NCBI RefSeq assembly: GCF_000003815.2
Contig: NC_049986.1
Span: 10,085,915 to 10,149,914 of the forward strand
From: Branchiostoma floridae
Lineage: Eukaryota > Chordata > Leptocardii > Amphioxiformes > Branchiostomatidae
DNA: 64,000 nt
Reading direction: 5' to 3'
Part shown: in pieces, positions 23,801 to 35,226 of the stretch
Position numbering within the stretch: the stretch's first letter is position 1
Layout of the letters: every line of letters begins with the position of its first letter
The notes under the pieces: model-generated
Databases searched by the model: none
What the model saw: only the letters and a program-made list of their open reading frames with translations
Told to the model about the DNA's origin: nothing
Translations under genes and position numbers: made by a program

Positions 23801-26800
23801 GCGTTGGCTGCCCTAGCAACACATAGATACAACCTTTGACCCTGAATTTTCCTCATTTCCCCTATTGTTCGATAATTACCCCCTCCCCACCCAGTGTGAT
23901 AACAATGCAGGGAGGGTGCCAGTGGACCAGGTGAGGTGATGCCTGTCCTCCTGTGGAGTGTGAAATATCAGACTGTCTGGGATTGGTGCTGGATGTGTAT
24001 TATGATTGACAAAGGATTTCCTGGGTTTAGGAGTATTTCTAATAACTTACACACTGATTGATTCACGGTTTCATCAAATTTGACCACTTTAATTACAAAT
24101 AGCCCGACAGAATCTTATAAAGATAACCAAATTCAACCAGGGTGTAATCTGACCAATTAAGCTGACCAATAGTTTGATAATTAGCTTCGCCAAGAAGCTT
24201 ATGTTTTTGTCGACTTGGGTCTGTATGTAGGTCAACAGGATATAACTCGAGAAATTGTGGATGGAACTTTTTTATTTTTTGCAGGTGTGTAGCGGTTGTT
24301 TAAAGGCATGCCTAGTTCGAAAATGGGTTACCTGGCGTTTTCCTATGGTACATTAGCGAGCTTGGTATTTTTTTTGGTGTTTTTTCGGGAGGCATAAGTC
24401 AAAATGTAGCTGGGCGATTTCTACGATATTTGGCAGGTCTGTAGCGGCTGTGGAAAGGATTGCCATGTGCGAGAATGGTTTAGCTACCTTTTACCTATGG
24501 TGCTGTAGCTGGCTTTGTATGTAAGTGCGTTTGTCTGTAAGCAAGATAACTCGAGATGTTCTTGATGGATGTTAATGATATTTGGTTGATAGGTAGGGGA
24601 CACAGAAAGGAAGGTCAAGTTCGATAATGGGCCTCCTGGCAAATTGTTTTGGTACTGCAAGTGAGCATCAAAGTTTGCGCCTAAATTTTCCAGAAGTGCC
24701 AGGTTCGTGATTTTTTACTGGTGGATAGCTGTTGGTACTAGGAGTCAATGGTCTAATTTTGGGCCCCCTAGCAGCTTGTTTGGAATTGCAGTGGGTGTTA
24801 TATTTCGTAACTTTTTAGATGGATAACTCCTGAGGGGATTGATGGATATATTTGTTTTTGGTAGGTAGGTACTTTGGATGATTATCAACATAATGAGATG
24901 CAAATTATATAAATCACTCTGTATTTAATATAATTACTTAGGGAAACTTCTATAACGGTTGAAAAATACTTGTGACGGAGTCACCTGAAAGGACTTGAAT
25001 CGACCCATAGATGTCTAAAAATAGAGAAGTAGGTCAAAGGAGCCAGTGGAAGCAGGGGCTCCCTGATAAACAGACGTTGTCTTGGAAGCATGAAATTCTG
25101 ATTGACCAGGGATGTTACTAGGTCATCCATGTACTATTCCGCCAGGATGGAGTCTGGTAGAGACTACTGGCTGAAAAATGCCTATAAATGGTCATGGTTC
25201 ATGTTAGCAAAATACAAAGCCTGACCGTGTCCAACACGTATCTATAAAATTAAGCAATTAAATAGCTTGCTGAATTGATGTCAATACGACGGCACACAGC
25301 AAAGGATTCATAGCAGTTGAAATATAACATATCTATATACAAGTGTTGCTTATATCTATATACAGATCAACAATAAAAGTAACACTATATCATGGGAACG
25401 GTAAAAATGTAGTAGAGGGAACTTGACGAATATCACTTGATATAAAGATGTAGAGCTAATATCTACGAGACACTTCAGGTGTATTTTCTTATGATGGACT
25501 GCAAGGAAACTTGGTGTTCCATGTGCCAGTAACACTACATGGGTCTAAACAAACGAATAAGTACTATGTAAAGTCAGTAATATAACATAATTGAACAATG
25601 ACGGCTTGTAACACATAGTACTTACATCTGTGAACTAGGTTAAAACAACAAGTGACCAAGTGCTGGGACAAGACAAACCCAACATGTTGAAGAACAGCAC
25701 TTAGGTCAAAAGGGTCACCGTCAATTATCCACGCATTCCTCAACTCTTAACAGAGATGTCATGTTGTAAGGGAAAGGTCGGCTAGAAAGAACTGACATCA
25801 TTGCGAGAAATACAAATCGCCAAAGGTGACAGGCGGCTGTCATCGGACAGTCGCAGAAATCATAACCTTGGACTCTGTAAAATACCTCTGACTTAACTCG
25901 CGACTGCAAAACTTTACTTTCTATTTTCATGAGATTGAAACAAACGTTCACCAAGGCGGGGGTCGTAGCAATCCTTACATATGGCCCTTAGATGACCCTT
26001 GGTGAGTTAAAAAGTTCCGTAAATTGGAAGGAACAACTGTTACAGTGGCCGGGGTTTGGTGAGTGACGAATGCAATTATCGGCGTGACTTCCTGTGGTTT
26101 CCAGGTTTCCAAGACCTACCCACGTACCAAATATCACTTCAATCCATTCAGCCGGTCTTCAATTTGCTGGTTTCTACATACATACATACATACATACATA
26201 CATACATACATACATACAAACGCTACCCAAAACATAACCAGCTCTCCGAAAGTAATTATGACAACACAAAATAGAACAGTAACCTCATACCTGTACAAAT
26301 TGTTCTGATTATGCAAAGACATTCATTCACATCGCCAAAACATTTGCTGCATTATGTACACCGACAGAATAGACTAATCTACTCACAATGTTCATAATCC
26401 AACCAACCACTACATGATGTGACTAGATAACATATGGACTTATACACATTAATCATTCAAAAAGAACTATCTTCCATAGAAATTGTTTATTTGGCGAAGA
26501 TATGTGTTCGAGGAACTCTAGTTCCCCATGTTCTTTCCTGGATCTGATGCCGGCTTTGTTTGTTTTGATAATCGATTTTTATTCCAAAACAAGGTATTTG
26601 ATAGAAAACAACGCTCAGATGAAAACTGTTGTACCAATAGTCTGTTTGATATACTACGGTTACGTAACCTACCACACACACATTTTTTTTAGCAAAGTTC
26701 ACAAGAGCAAGGACGTTATAGTTGAGAAAACACTCTTTTGATAGAGATAAAGAGATAACGGATTGTATTGTAATCAAAGTCTCAGTGTAAGCACGTCTAA

Positions 26801-29559
26801 TCCTCGTGTGTCAAGGAACAACAGGCAATAACCTGGATAGTTTCAGTCTGGGAGTGTAATTAACTTGTTCTCTTCGCCAATGGCGATGAGTATGTTTTTG
26901 TCGACTTGGGTCTGTATGTAGGTCAACAGCATATAACTCGAGAAATTGTGGATGGAACTTTGTGATTTTTGGTAGGTGTGTAGCGGTTGTCGAAAGGAAT
27001 GCCAAGTTCGAAAACGATTTACCTGGCGTTTTCCTACGGTACTGCAGCGAGCTTGGTATGTTTTTTGCAGTTTGTTTTGGGCAGCATAAGTCAAAATCTA
27101 GCTGGGCGATTTTCAAGAAACTTGGTAGGTGTGTAGCGGTTTTGGAGAGGAAGGTCAAGTGCGAAAATGGTTTACCTGGCTCTTACCTACGGCACTGTAG
27201 CGGGATTTGTATGTAAGTGCGTTTGTCTGTAAGCAAGATAACTCGAGAACCCTTGAATGGATCCTGATGATATTTGGTAGGTGGGTGGGGGTCAAGAAAA
27301 CGAAGGTCAAGTTCGATAATGGGCCCCCTAGTGACTGCCTAAGGTACTGCAGCAAAACTTTTATTTTTGACACTTCGTGTTTTGGATATGCTGTGGTCAT
27401 GATTTTTGAGTGGTAGATAGCCCTTGGGGCAGAGAGTAAGTGCTGTGAGTTTGGACCCCCTAGCGGCTTTTTGGGAACTGCAGGCACCGATTTCCTTTCA
27501 AACTTTGAACGAGAATAACTCGAGAACGTGTTGACGGATCATCAGGATTTTTTGGTATGTAGATAGAATGAGTACTTAAAATAATAATCTACATGGAAAG
27601 ATGCATTTAATTGTAATCAGTGGCCAATTAACAGAAATAAACTGTTTTGTATATACATGTATCTCACTTGACCTATATCTATGGACACATCTGTTTGACA
27701 GATGTTTGTACTGGAGGAAACACTGACAAGCCGTGAGCTGGACACTGAAAAGCTTGAAATTCTGATTGACCAGGGGTGCTATCAGGTCATCTTGTACAAT
27801 CAGGTCTTGTTTTGGTAGCATTTGTGGGGTTTGGGGGTAGGTACTATTTAGTAATACATGAATAAGACCTTAAAGTCTTAAATAAAGGCATGATTTAGTA
27901 ATACATGAATAAGACCTTAAAGTCTTGAATAAAGGCATGATTATTTGGCGAAGAGATGGGTTCGTTGAACTCTAGTTAAAAAGAGTATCGCACCACTCTA
28001 AGTTACACATTTTGCTGCTCCTTTAATACATGCTTAAGCTGTCGCCAGACTGTAATTTCAGGGCCACACAGGCCAGCTCTGACAGCTCCAGAGCCCACAT
28101 TCAAAGGTTTTTGTTGCCTGTCCCGGGCTGGCCCTGAACAGATGCAGCTTTTTACCTGTTGTGCACTGACATAGTTGAATGTTGACACTATGTTTGTATC
28201 ATTCTATATTTGTTTAAGCTATAAATTGCAGTAAAGCTATAACATGCTGTTAACTACGTCTTACTCTCTAATTTTGAACTTTTGGTCACTCTGTCAATAA
28301 CCAGCTGCCTAAGAATTCCCTTTATGTACACAATTGTTTTACCAAATTTGTTACATAAGTCACTTGAATCCCTTCATGCCAAATGCCCTCATAAGGCCTC
28401 TTGCAACATTCAAGCAAGGAGCTTTTAACAGTTTGATTCAAGTAACTTCAGTGTACATGAGCATCTTCCATTTGTTTCAAGGAAAATTTTGTTTCTGATT
28501 GCAAACATATCTTTGATAGACAGTTATGTCTTCTGTGTACATATTGTATTTTGAAATCCATGCTTCATAACAATTCTTGTAACATATTCCTTGTTTACAC
28601 TAAATTACAGCCATGTTTGTGTTTTGTTGATATAACCCAAGCCAAGCTGTCTGCCACCTATGCCACTTTCAAGCAAAGGTGTGAACACCTGGCTATTGTT
28701 TTCCTCAGGTGCTGAGCTACCCTGCTGTCAGTGCCCTAAGTAAACAAGTTAATTGCCCTTATTGTCCACTTGTCCAAACAAAGATATCAAATTTCACCCA
28801 TGGAGGAGCCAAAACTTGAATATTTGTAATTTTATTCTATTTCAGAAGGTGCAACCATATGCAATATATTTTGCGGTCATAAAAGACATTTTTAGAAAGT
28901 AGACATGTGGTGCTACAACATCCAAGTGGGAATGTACATTGTAAAGTCACTAGGACTTAACAAGACCTTCATGAATATTGCCAATATGCCATTTTTGTCA
29001 ATATTTTTAACATATTAAAGAATATCCTTGTTATTATTGGATCAGCAAGCATGTACCTCCCTGATTGTTACAGAGTACTTATTGATGAATACATACATAC
29101 CAAATTTACTTCAATTAGATATACCTTAGCGATGCACCAAGAGCCTAAAAGCGATAAAATGCAGCAGTGCTTATTATTCATATAATTTAATATCAATTAT
29201 ATTTATGTGAAACCAATGAAGTCAGACTAAATCTTATGGACATGATACATGGCCAGTAATTGAAGATTTTATAATATTACCACCAGGTAAACATTTATTA
29301 CACCAGAAAGTTTCCAGGTCAGTTAATTAGCCAAGGTGGGCAAAACCTGTCTTAACAATACTGAGTGCTTCCTCCACTCCGTAAGCTTCAGGTGGGGCGC
29401 TCGGCCGAGGGACAACAGGTGGCCGACAACAGGCCAGCTCCCACTCGGTGACGGTGGGAGGTTCTTACGCCGTTTGAAGAAGACCAGAAGGGTCAGGAAA
29501 ACGACGCAAACTACCACGATGGTCCGGATGGAGACTTCTGACAACAACGCAGCCAACAT
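20851..29559 (-). CDS. CYP2-like cytochrome P450, gene D, first exon split by a 5.6-kb insertion
   Basis: Exons in coding order: 29362-29559 (1a), 23601-23754 or 23757 (1b), 23132-23274, 22638-22857, 22159-22442, 21650-21844, 21241-21376, 20851-21023. In genes A-C the first two are one exon. If the insertion is removed between GT at 29361-29360 and the tandem acceptor GAGCAG, the joined frame stays open to TAG (500 or 501 aa) and the break region reads WRKHS-YGDV or WRKHS-QYGDV instead of WRKQYGDV. All other signatures are intact: anchor and hinge, FFAGMETT, E-I-Q-R, FDPRRF, and heme motif [12 protein letters not shown] with cysteine. Exon 3 has two extra residues (EHGSS) and the last exon is two residues shorter. 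Either a working enzyme with a new intron, or a gene broken too recently to have decayed. Confidence 0.8.
24183..25160 (+). repeat. copy of the 1.3-kb interspersed family (nested in the gene D insertion)
   Basis: Starts GCTTCGCCAAGAAGC, then TTTTTGTCGACTTGGGTCTG, and runs through the ATAACTCGAGAA modules; it is the reverse complement of 3930-4970. Its far end may be the isolated TTGGCGAAGATA...GAACTCTAGTT at 26484-26526, with unrelated DNA inserted between. Confidence 0.65.
26175..26220. repeat. (CATA)n microsatellite
   Basis: About eleven CATA units, directly following an ACCAAATATCACTTCAATCC module of the interspersed family in opposite orientation. Confidence 0.9.
26870..27976 (+). repeat. 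second nested copy of the 1.3-kb family
   Basis: Begins TCTTCGCCAATGGCGA and ends TTGGCGAAGAGATGG...GAACTCTAG followed by TT. Roughly three quarters identical to the copy at 24183. Near its right end a 47-bp segment (ATTTAGTAATACATGAATAA...) is duplicated in tandem at about 27847-27940. Confidence 0.7.
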
Positions 29560-30250
29560 TGTCCTGTGTTCGAAAACAAGTGGGAGGGCGGTGTACTTAG
29601 TACTGTTGCCAAAATTTGCTATTTTTCACCATTTGGTACTGAAACAGCCACCAAAAGCTCACAGGACATGACAATCTATCTCACCTTGCAATTATTAGAT
29701 CATATGTAGCTCTGAAATAGGTACAGGAAAATGAGGAATCTTGAAAAACGCCCAGGTAGCTTGGCTCAGAGTTTGAGAGATATCCTTGCTTGTTTGTCGT
29801 TGTGACTTTTCCGCCTGATTGAATCCGGTGCCAAAGGTCATGTGTACTGGTTGTACCAGGTTTCACGGTCATTGACCTTGTTACCTCAGAATAATGACAG
29901 AACCTCGGAATTATAACACAGTTCTTCTCAAAAAGTTTCTCAGAGGCTCTTTACAAGTCCTAATGACGTTTGAAAAAGTTTGTTGAGAACTCGTTGCAAC
30001 ATTTAAAGACGTCACCTTGAAATTATGCATGTCACCGAGGTATGACGTGTGTGAATTCTTTGCCCCCCCCCCTCATCTTCTCACGCACTTCTTTTGGAAA
30101 GTAGACAGGCTTCCGATCACCTCCCCTACCCAACAACCTAGCGTACCCAACAACCAACAACCAACCTAAAATATTTTGATACTTCCATCTGTTTTAGGAA
30201 ACCAAATCGCTAACAAAGACTTTCCTCGCTGACATCACTAGGCCAAGTCG
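29560..30250 (-). promoter_or_regulatory. upstream block of P450 gene D
   Basis: Homologous to the gene C upstream region from the start codon outward to the CATCACTAGGCCAAG string, where a MITE interrupts it. It lies between gene D and the truncated, oppositely oriented copy E. Confidence 0.5.
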
Positions 30251-30252
30251 GC

Positions 30253-30440
30253 ATACTGTAAATGCATTTAAGTTCGCGGGGATTTAATTTCACGGTAGCG
30301 AGAAAATGGACTTTTCGCGGTGGATTTAAGTTCGCGGTAACACCATAGACTGCAGTCTAATACCATTATAGAAAAATGTTCGCGGTGGTTTTAATTTTGC
30401 GGTAAAGTGGTCACCGCGAAAACCGCGAACAGGCTTGTGA
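30253..30440 (+). mobile_element. MITE with GTTCGCGG/CCGCGAA repeats (one end missing)
   Basis: Starts TACTGTAAATGCATTTAAGT and contains several TTCGCGGT modules and an inverted CACCGCGAAAACCGCGAAC near its right side. I recognise this as a repeat type widespread in marine invertebrate genomes, normally ending in the complement of TACTGTAAATGCATTTA; that end is absent here, so this copy is truncated. Confidence 0.6.
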
Positions 30441-31117
30441 TTGGTTTAGATGGCATGACTATTCGATAACGTCGTCAATTATTACCTGCTTGAAAAAAGC
30501 AGGTCTTGATTCTGGTAGGGATCTTTGTGATTCCGGACCGATATCTTTAGAACCTCTGGATGGATTGCGATCGCGTTTGCTATTGGGATAGATATTGCCA
30601 GCCATTGTGCTATAGTGCGCATAAGAAGTTTGCTGCAGTTTTGTGGTTCGTTTAAAAAAAAATATTTACACCCCTTTTTTACTTTTTTTGAGTAGAGTGG
30701 TCCCAGTAACTGATACCCAGCTGTGCCATTAAGCACCACTGTGTGCGGGGTGAATCACTATATACACATTAGGGATATGAAGTCGATGGCTGCACAGATC
30801 CACAACTAGTAGAAAGAGTTACTGTGACCATCCCTGTCACTTATGTATTGAATTAACCAAATTGAATATATACACATTAGGGATATGTGCCAGGTGCAGG
30901 TGTAACAATAGGAAATAAAAAGGAAATGGTGAGGTCACTAGAAAGTTGTAGTTTGGGATCTCACCATTTACCATAGGTAGATATATAAGAACAACGATGA
31001 AGTAATTTTGCCGAACGTCAAACCATATCAACCCCACAACACACCATACGCACCATCACAAAACAAAATATTTCATGCAGGCTTGAGTTTTCAGACTTTG
31101 GTTTTCTCTGTTTATAG
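30441..31117. other. non-coding stretch between the MITE and P450 copy E
   Basis: I looked here for P450 exons 1-3 on the plus strand (anchor and [29 protein letters not shown]) and did not find them. An ATATACACATTAGGGATATG string is present twice (30761 and 30865). Nothing else is recognised. Confidence 0.6.
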
Positions 31118-33697
31118 TAAATGCATCTTGCAAGATTCTTTACGACCTCACTGAAATGGTCACCACTGTTTTGCGACAAGAAATCAATTGCCACCGCGAG
31201 ACCTTGGACCGCGAGAATCCACGAGACTTCATCGACCTCATCCTCAACAGTATCCTCAACAAACAAGAGACCCAAGAGAAGACCGACGGTTTTACAGAAG
31301 AAAACGTCGTGTTCATAGTTCTTGACATGTTTGTCGCTGGGATCGACAGCACAACCATCACCTTACGCTGGGGTCTTCTCTACATGGTTTTGCATCCAGA
31401 GGAACAACAGAAGGTACAGAAGATTCTTTAATAAGCCAGTAGTTACCACGCACGCGCGGGTGAAAGGTACTCTGGGTAATGTGTCAATGTTGAAGCCCCT
31501 TCCCCCTCCCAATCTTTTTTTCTTAAATGCCGCCATTTTGCAGGCGCCATGACGTTACGGACATTGTTACACAAATTGAAACAATGGTAGAGACGACACT
31601 GTTTATGTCTGGGGGGCCTTAAACTTTGACATATTACCCAGAGTTTCTTTCATCCGCGCGTGTGTGGCAACTACTGCGAAAAGGCTTATTCATGCCTTTC
31701 AGTACAAACCACCAGGCACACTTACAAGTACGCATGTGCGAGTGCATAATGATCAAGGTCAAAGTACAAAATCCTTTTGGTGATAAATAATTTCCACGGT
31801 GAAATTGTTTTTTAATTATTTTTGATGTTACGTATATATACGCTACCTGTAAGTACAGAGGGCTACACGTGTTTTCAGGGACATTGTAACAATCTTTTGC
31901 CGTGTTGCAAACAAAACATTGTTTTAATAGGGATTTTGAACTCTGACCTAGACCACAATGCATCACTCACACATCGGCAATCGGCACTGCAGTATGATGA
32001 CTTTCTTCTCATAACGGCTTGTATCAAACATTTAACCATGCCGTATTCTTCTGAAACACTTCAATGTTGTTCTTCAAATATTGCAGAATGATTTTAATCG
32101 TGTCTTCGTTGCATTTTGTGATAGGTGCAAGCTGAGCTGGACAGTGTCCTGGGAACAGACCATGACGTGCCCACCCTGGCCCACAGGTCCCAGCTCCCGT
32201 ATACCGAGGCTACTATCATGGAGCGCATCAGGGCAATCGCTCCCCTCAGCGTTCCCCATGCTACGGTTCAAGATACAACTTTCCGAGGCTATGATATTCC
32301 AGCAAAGACGCAGGTATTTGAAAACTGAAATAAAATGGTAAAGATTTTGCACGATATTTTCAAATAAGGTACAAACAAACTTTCCATCAGTTATATGATA
32401 CGCTCTCGATTTCAAACGACCCGAATGCCATGTCACCGTAACTCAACTGAAAGTATGACGTCAGCAACGGGCAAAAGATGCCAGGAAGACTGTATCGCCC
32501 CCCGTCTCGGAGCTGCCGTATTTCCGTGATAACGGTATACGTTTCCACAGCTTTGAATCCACCTATCTATAGACTAGTAATGATATTAAATAGAATAATA
32601 TGAAACTATACAGTAGAAAACACGACAGTGTGCTAGTGACAGCATTCACCTGGGCAACATACAATGTACTCTTACCTCCTGTACATTTCTTATGCTTGTA
32701 ATCTGCTCATGGTAGAAACATGTTCTGTGTAATTTCTTCACATTCTGAAAGGTCATTGGCAACATATGGTCAGCTCAGATGGACTCTGAATTCTGGCCAG
32801 ACCCAGAGAGGTTTGACCCCCGTAGGTTCCTGGACTCTGACGGCAAGGTGGTTACCAGGCCGGAATCATTCATGCCTTTCTCAATGGGTGAGTTTCAACC
32901 CAAGAAATATTTTGACAATACCCATATGTTTTTAAGATGCCTAGATATGCTTGTTGATTTTTTTCTAATCCATCCACATCACAAAAATTCCTGTCAAAAT
33001 ATGTAAGGCACACCCTCTCATGTCTAAGCGCTGGTCATTCGCCACGTCAACCAATCAGATACTCCTGTTGTTGTAAAGAAAACTACGGCCAGCCAATCAT
33101 GCTATTTCTTGAATATTATATAAGTGGTCTGACGTCATGATTGACGGCAAGTTTTGGCGGGAAGCGCTAAGAAGGCAAAAAGGACGGATCGCAGACAGAT
33201 ACCGTAACTCGTACGCCACGTGTTACACGTACGTAGTGTTACACATACGCCACGTACGCCACGTGTTAAACGTACGTACTGTTACACGAACGCACATCCC
33301 GACCAGTCAAATCTGGACATTCCTCAAGAATGGGTACATTCCTCCAGGAATGCGGACTATCACATGTTTTTATTGTGGTCAACTTCATTTCCAACTTGCC
33401 TCGATTTAAACAGTATGGTTAACAGCACGTCGAAGGGATTTAGAAGCACATTCTAGCCATTCTATTACAAAAGAAATTATTAATTGTTATCAATCATACA
33501 TATATTTCAACATTACAGACCGCCGTGTCTGCCTCGGTGAGCAGCTGGCTAAGATGGAGCTCTTTCTGCTCTTCTCTTCCCTCCTGAAACACTTCACTTT
33601 TAAGTTGCCAGAGGGCGCCCCTGCACCGTCGACCGTTGGTACTATGGGAATAGGTTTGAAACCCCAAACAGTAAAGCTATGTCTCACTCTGCGTTGA
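31118..33697 (+). pseudogene. 5'-truncated, inverted P450 copy E (exons 4-7 only) with altered heme motif
   Basis: Four exons: 31118-31413, 32125-32313, 32752-32887, 33519-33697, all with GT-AG sites and phases identical to exons 4-7 of genes B-D, open to TGA. Exons 1-3 are absent, so there is no membrane anchor, hinge or substrate-entry half. The I-helix reads FVAGIDSTTIT. Exon 5 lacks six bases: E-I-Q-R-I-R of the other genes becomes E-R-I-R, which still fits ExxR. The heme motif reads PFSMDRRVCLGE, with Asp in place of the near-invariant Gly of FxxGxRxCxG, because the last exon begins AC instead of G plus any base. Lacking its first half it cannot make a P450. Its intact frame and splice sites suggest either recent origin or use as part of another transcript. 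Confidence 0.75.
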
Positions 33698-34439
33698 AGA
33701 CATTTTCAAGTAAAGATTTTTAGGGCGGGTGGGGGTGAGGTGTGGTAGGGCAAAGTTATTTTACAAAAAATTGGGATAACGTAATATTTGTCTTTCCAGT
33801 TACTGTAATCATATTTTTTTTTATATCATAACTGCCGATTTGAATAATAAACAACATTCTATAACGTCCATAAGATGACCAAAAAATGCTAGTATACATA
33901 TAAAAAAACATCAACTACATGTATATTTTAGTCAACAACATATATCTTTGTATTTATTCATAAAAATTCCAATATATCGCTAATGTTAAATGGTGGTGGA
34001 GTCGTCAAGAGCAAACGTTTAGAGTTGCAACATTGACAGGAAGTATGGTTCAGAGTTTGTAAAATGAGTGATTAACCGACCTGGAATGACAGCAGACAGA
34101 AATTCCAGATTATATAGGTATTGTCTTTGGTCTGTTACTGTTGGTTTATGTTTTTGCAATGACTTATTTTCCATATGCAAGTCACTTCTACCTTAGAGTG
34201 ATTGATATGGTGTTAATCAAAAGCTTATTTGCATGGTTAATGAACTATAATCAAACACGACATAGAACTCACGGAGGTATGAGATCATTGAACTCTTGTT
34301 CTTTTCATATTTTCCTGTGAAGTATAGTGCATACGTGTTGATAGTGTTGATAGTTTATATGTCAATATTCCAATTGTTGTTATTAATTATTTAGGGTATT
34401 GTTTGTCTATACAGTATGTTTGATATACCTAAAGTATAG
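33698..34439. other. 3' flank of copy E
   Basis: AT-rich. I see no gene, RNA or named repeat, apart from an ACTCACGGAGGTATGAGATC string and GAACTC at 34265-34300, which resembles the end of the interspersed family. Confidence 0.5.
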
Positions 34440-34690
34440 GTAAATGCCTCTCCATTGAGAGCCTCGCAGCGTCCTTGGTTTTTCTCGAACTCACATCGCC
34501 AAACGGTTTGGTTTCAAACTCATTCTATAGCAACAGTTTCTTCTCCCGGACTGCCAAACTGTGTAACTCTCTCGATGACAACCGTTTCCCCCCTGTATAA
34601 AATCGTTAAAACCAGTGTTCACCGCTATCTCCTTGTACAATTATTTCTTCCACCCAACGACGCAGTTCATTGCCTATGATTTGTCTTCTG
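34440..34690 (+). pseudogene. decayed C-terminal tail of a CR1/Jockey-type LINE reverse transcriptase ORF
   Basis: In different frames it encodes SFFSRTAKLCNSLDDNRFPP and then KTSVHRYLL, the typical end of CR1/Jockey-group ORF2 (a SFFSRTAKLWNSLP...KFKTxVHRxL pattern). The frame shifts and stops between these parts show it is dead. Confidence 0.5.
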
Positions 34691-35226
34691 GCCGTCAAAA
34701 ATGTTGTTTTTCGATGTTTTTCAGAGGATTTTTGTTATGATTACAATGTCATACATCATGTATATAACATTTTTCATATACGACAGTTCACATGTCAATG
34801 ACCCTATGCTGCAAGACGTGTATGTACGAAGTGAATAAATACCACACCTTGTTTGTTGACTCATTACTCCCCCACATGACAAAGTCGTCATACATACGCA
34901 AAGGGTTACTAGCGGGCAAAATGTTTCGATTCAGCCAAACGGCTAAGTATCTAATGTAATGTCATTGCAAATCATTAAATGAATCGAGTTTGGGGTTGAC
35001 TGATTAAAGATAAAGGTGCCTATTATTACATGATATTGCTACAAAATACTGAGGAATTATCCCAGGCTAAGCAAAGAATGATTAAGGTTAGGTGAGGTCA
35101 TCGGATGAAAGGTCGCTATACTACAATGTACCATGTGACTATAGGTGTAACGTTTGTAACGTTACTTCTGGCCGAAGACACGCTTCGATATACACGCGCC
35201 CACTCGCCATCAAGAGATCAGACAGC
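34691..35226. other. 5' flank of the LRR gene
   Basis: No gene is seen. The last 100 bases before the start codon are less AT-rich and presumably hold the LRR gene promoter; no core element was identified. Confidence 0.4.

Larger units (their letters stand above)
23758..29365. mobile_element. 5.6-kb composite insertion with imperfect terminal inverted repeats
   Basis: The left end reads CTCAGTGCGACTAAGACA; the right end, in reverse complement, reads CTCAGTATTGTTAAGACA, matching at 13 of 18 positions. The flank duplicates TG, or TGCT if the ends are taken two bases in. It lies inside a coding exon that is uninterrupted in genes A, B and C, which provides empty sites. Inside are two same-direction copies of the 1.1-1.3 kb family (24183-25160 and 26870-27976), a (CATA)n microsatellite, and about 1.4 kb of unique AT-rich DNA at the right. 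No transposase frame was recognised, so it is non-autonomous and nested. The superfamily is unresolved. Confidence 0.7.

Noticed and set aside
31018-31275. Minus-strand frame over P450 copy E exon 4
   Set aside because: Antisense shadow of the coding exon.
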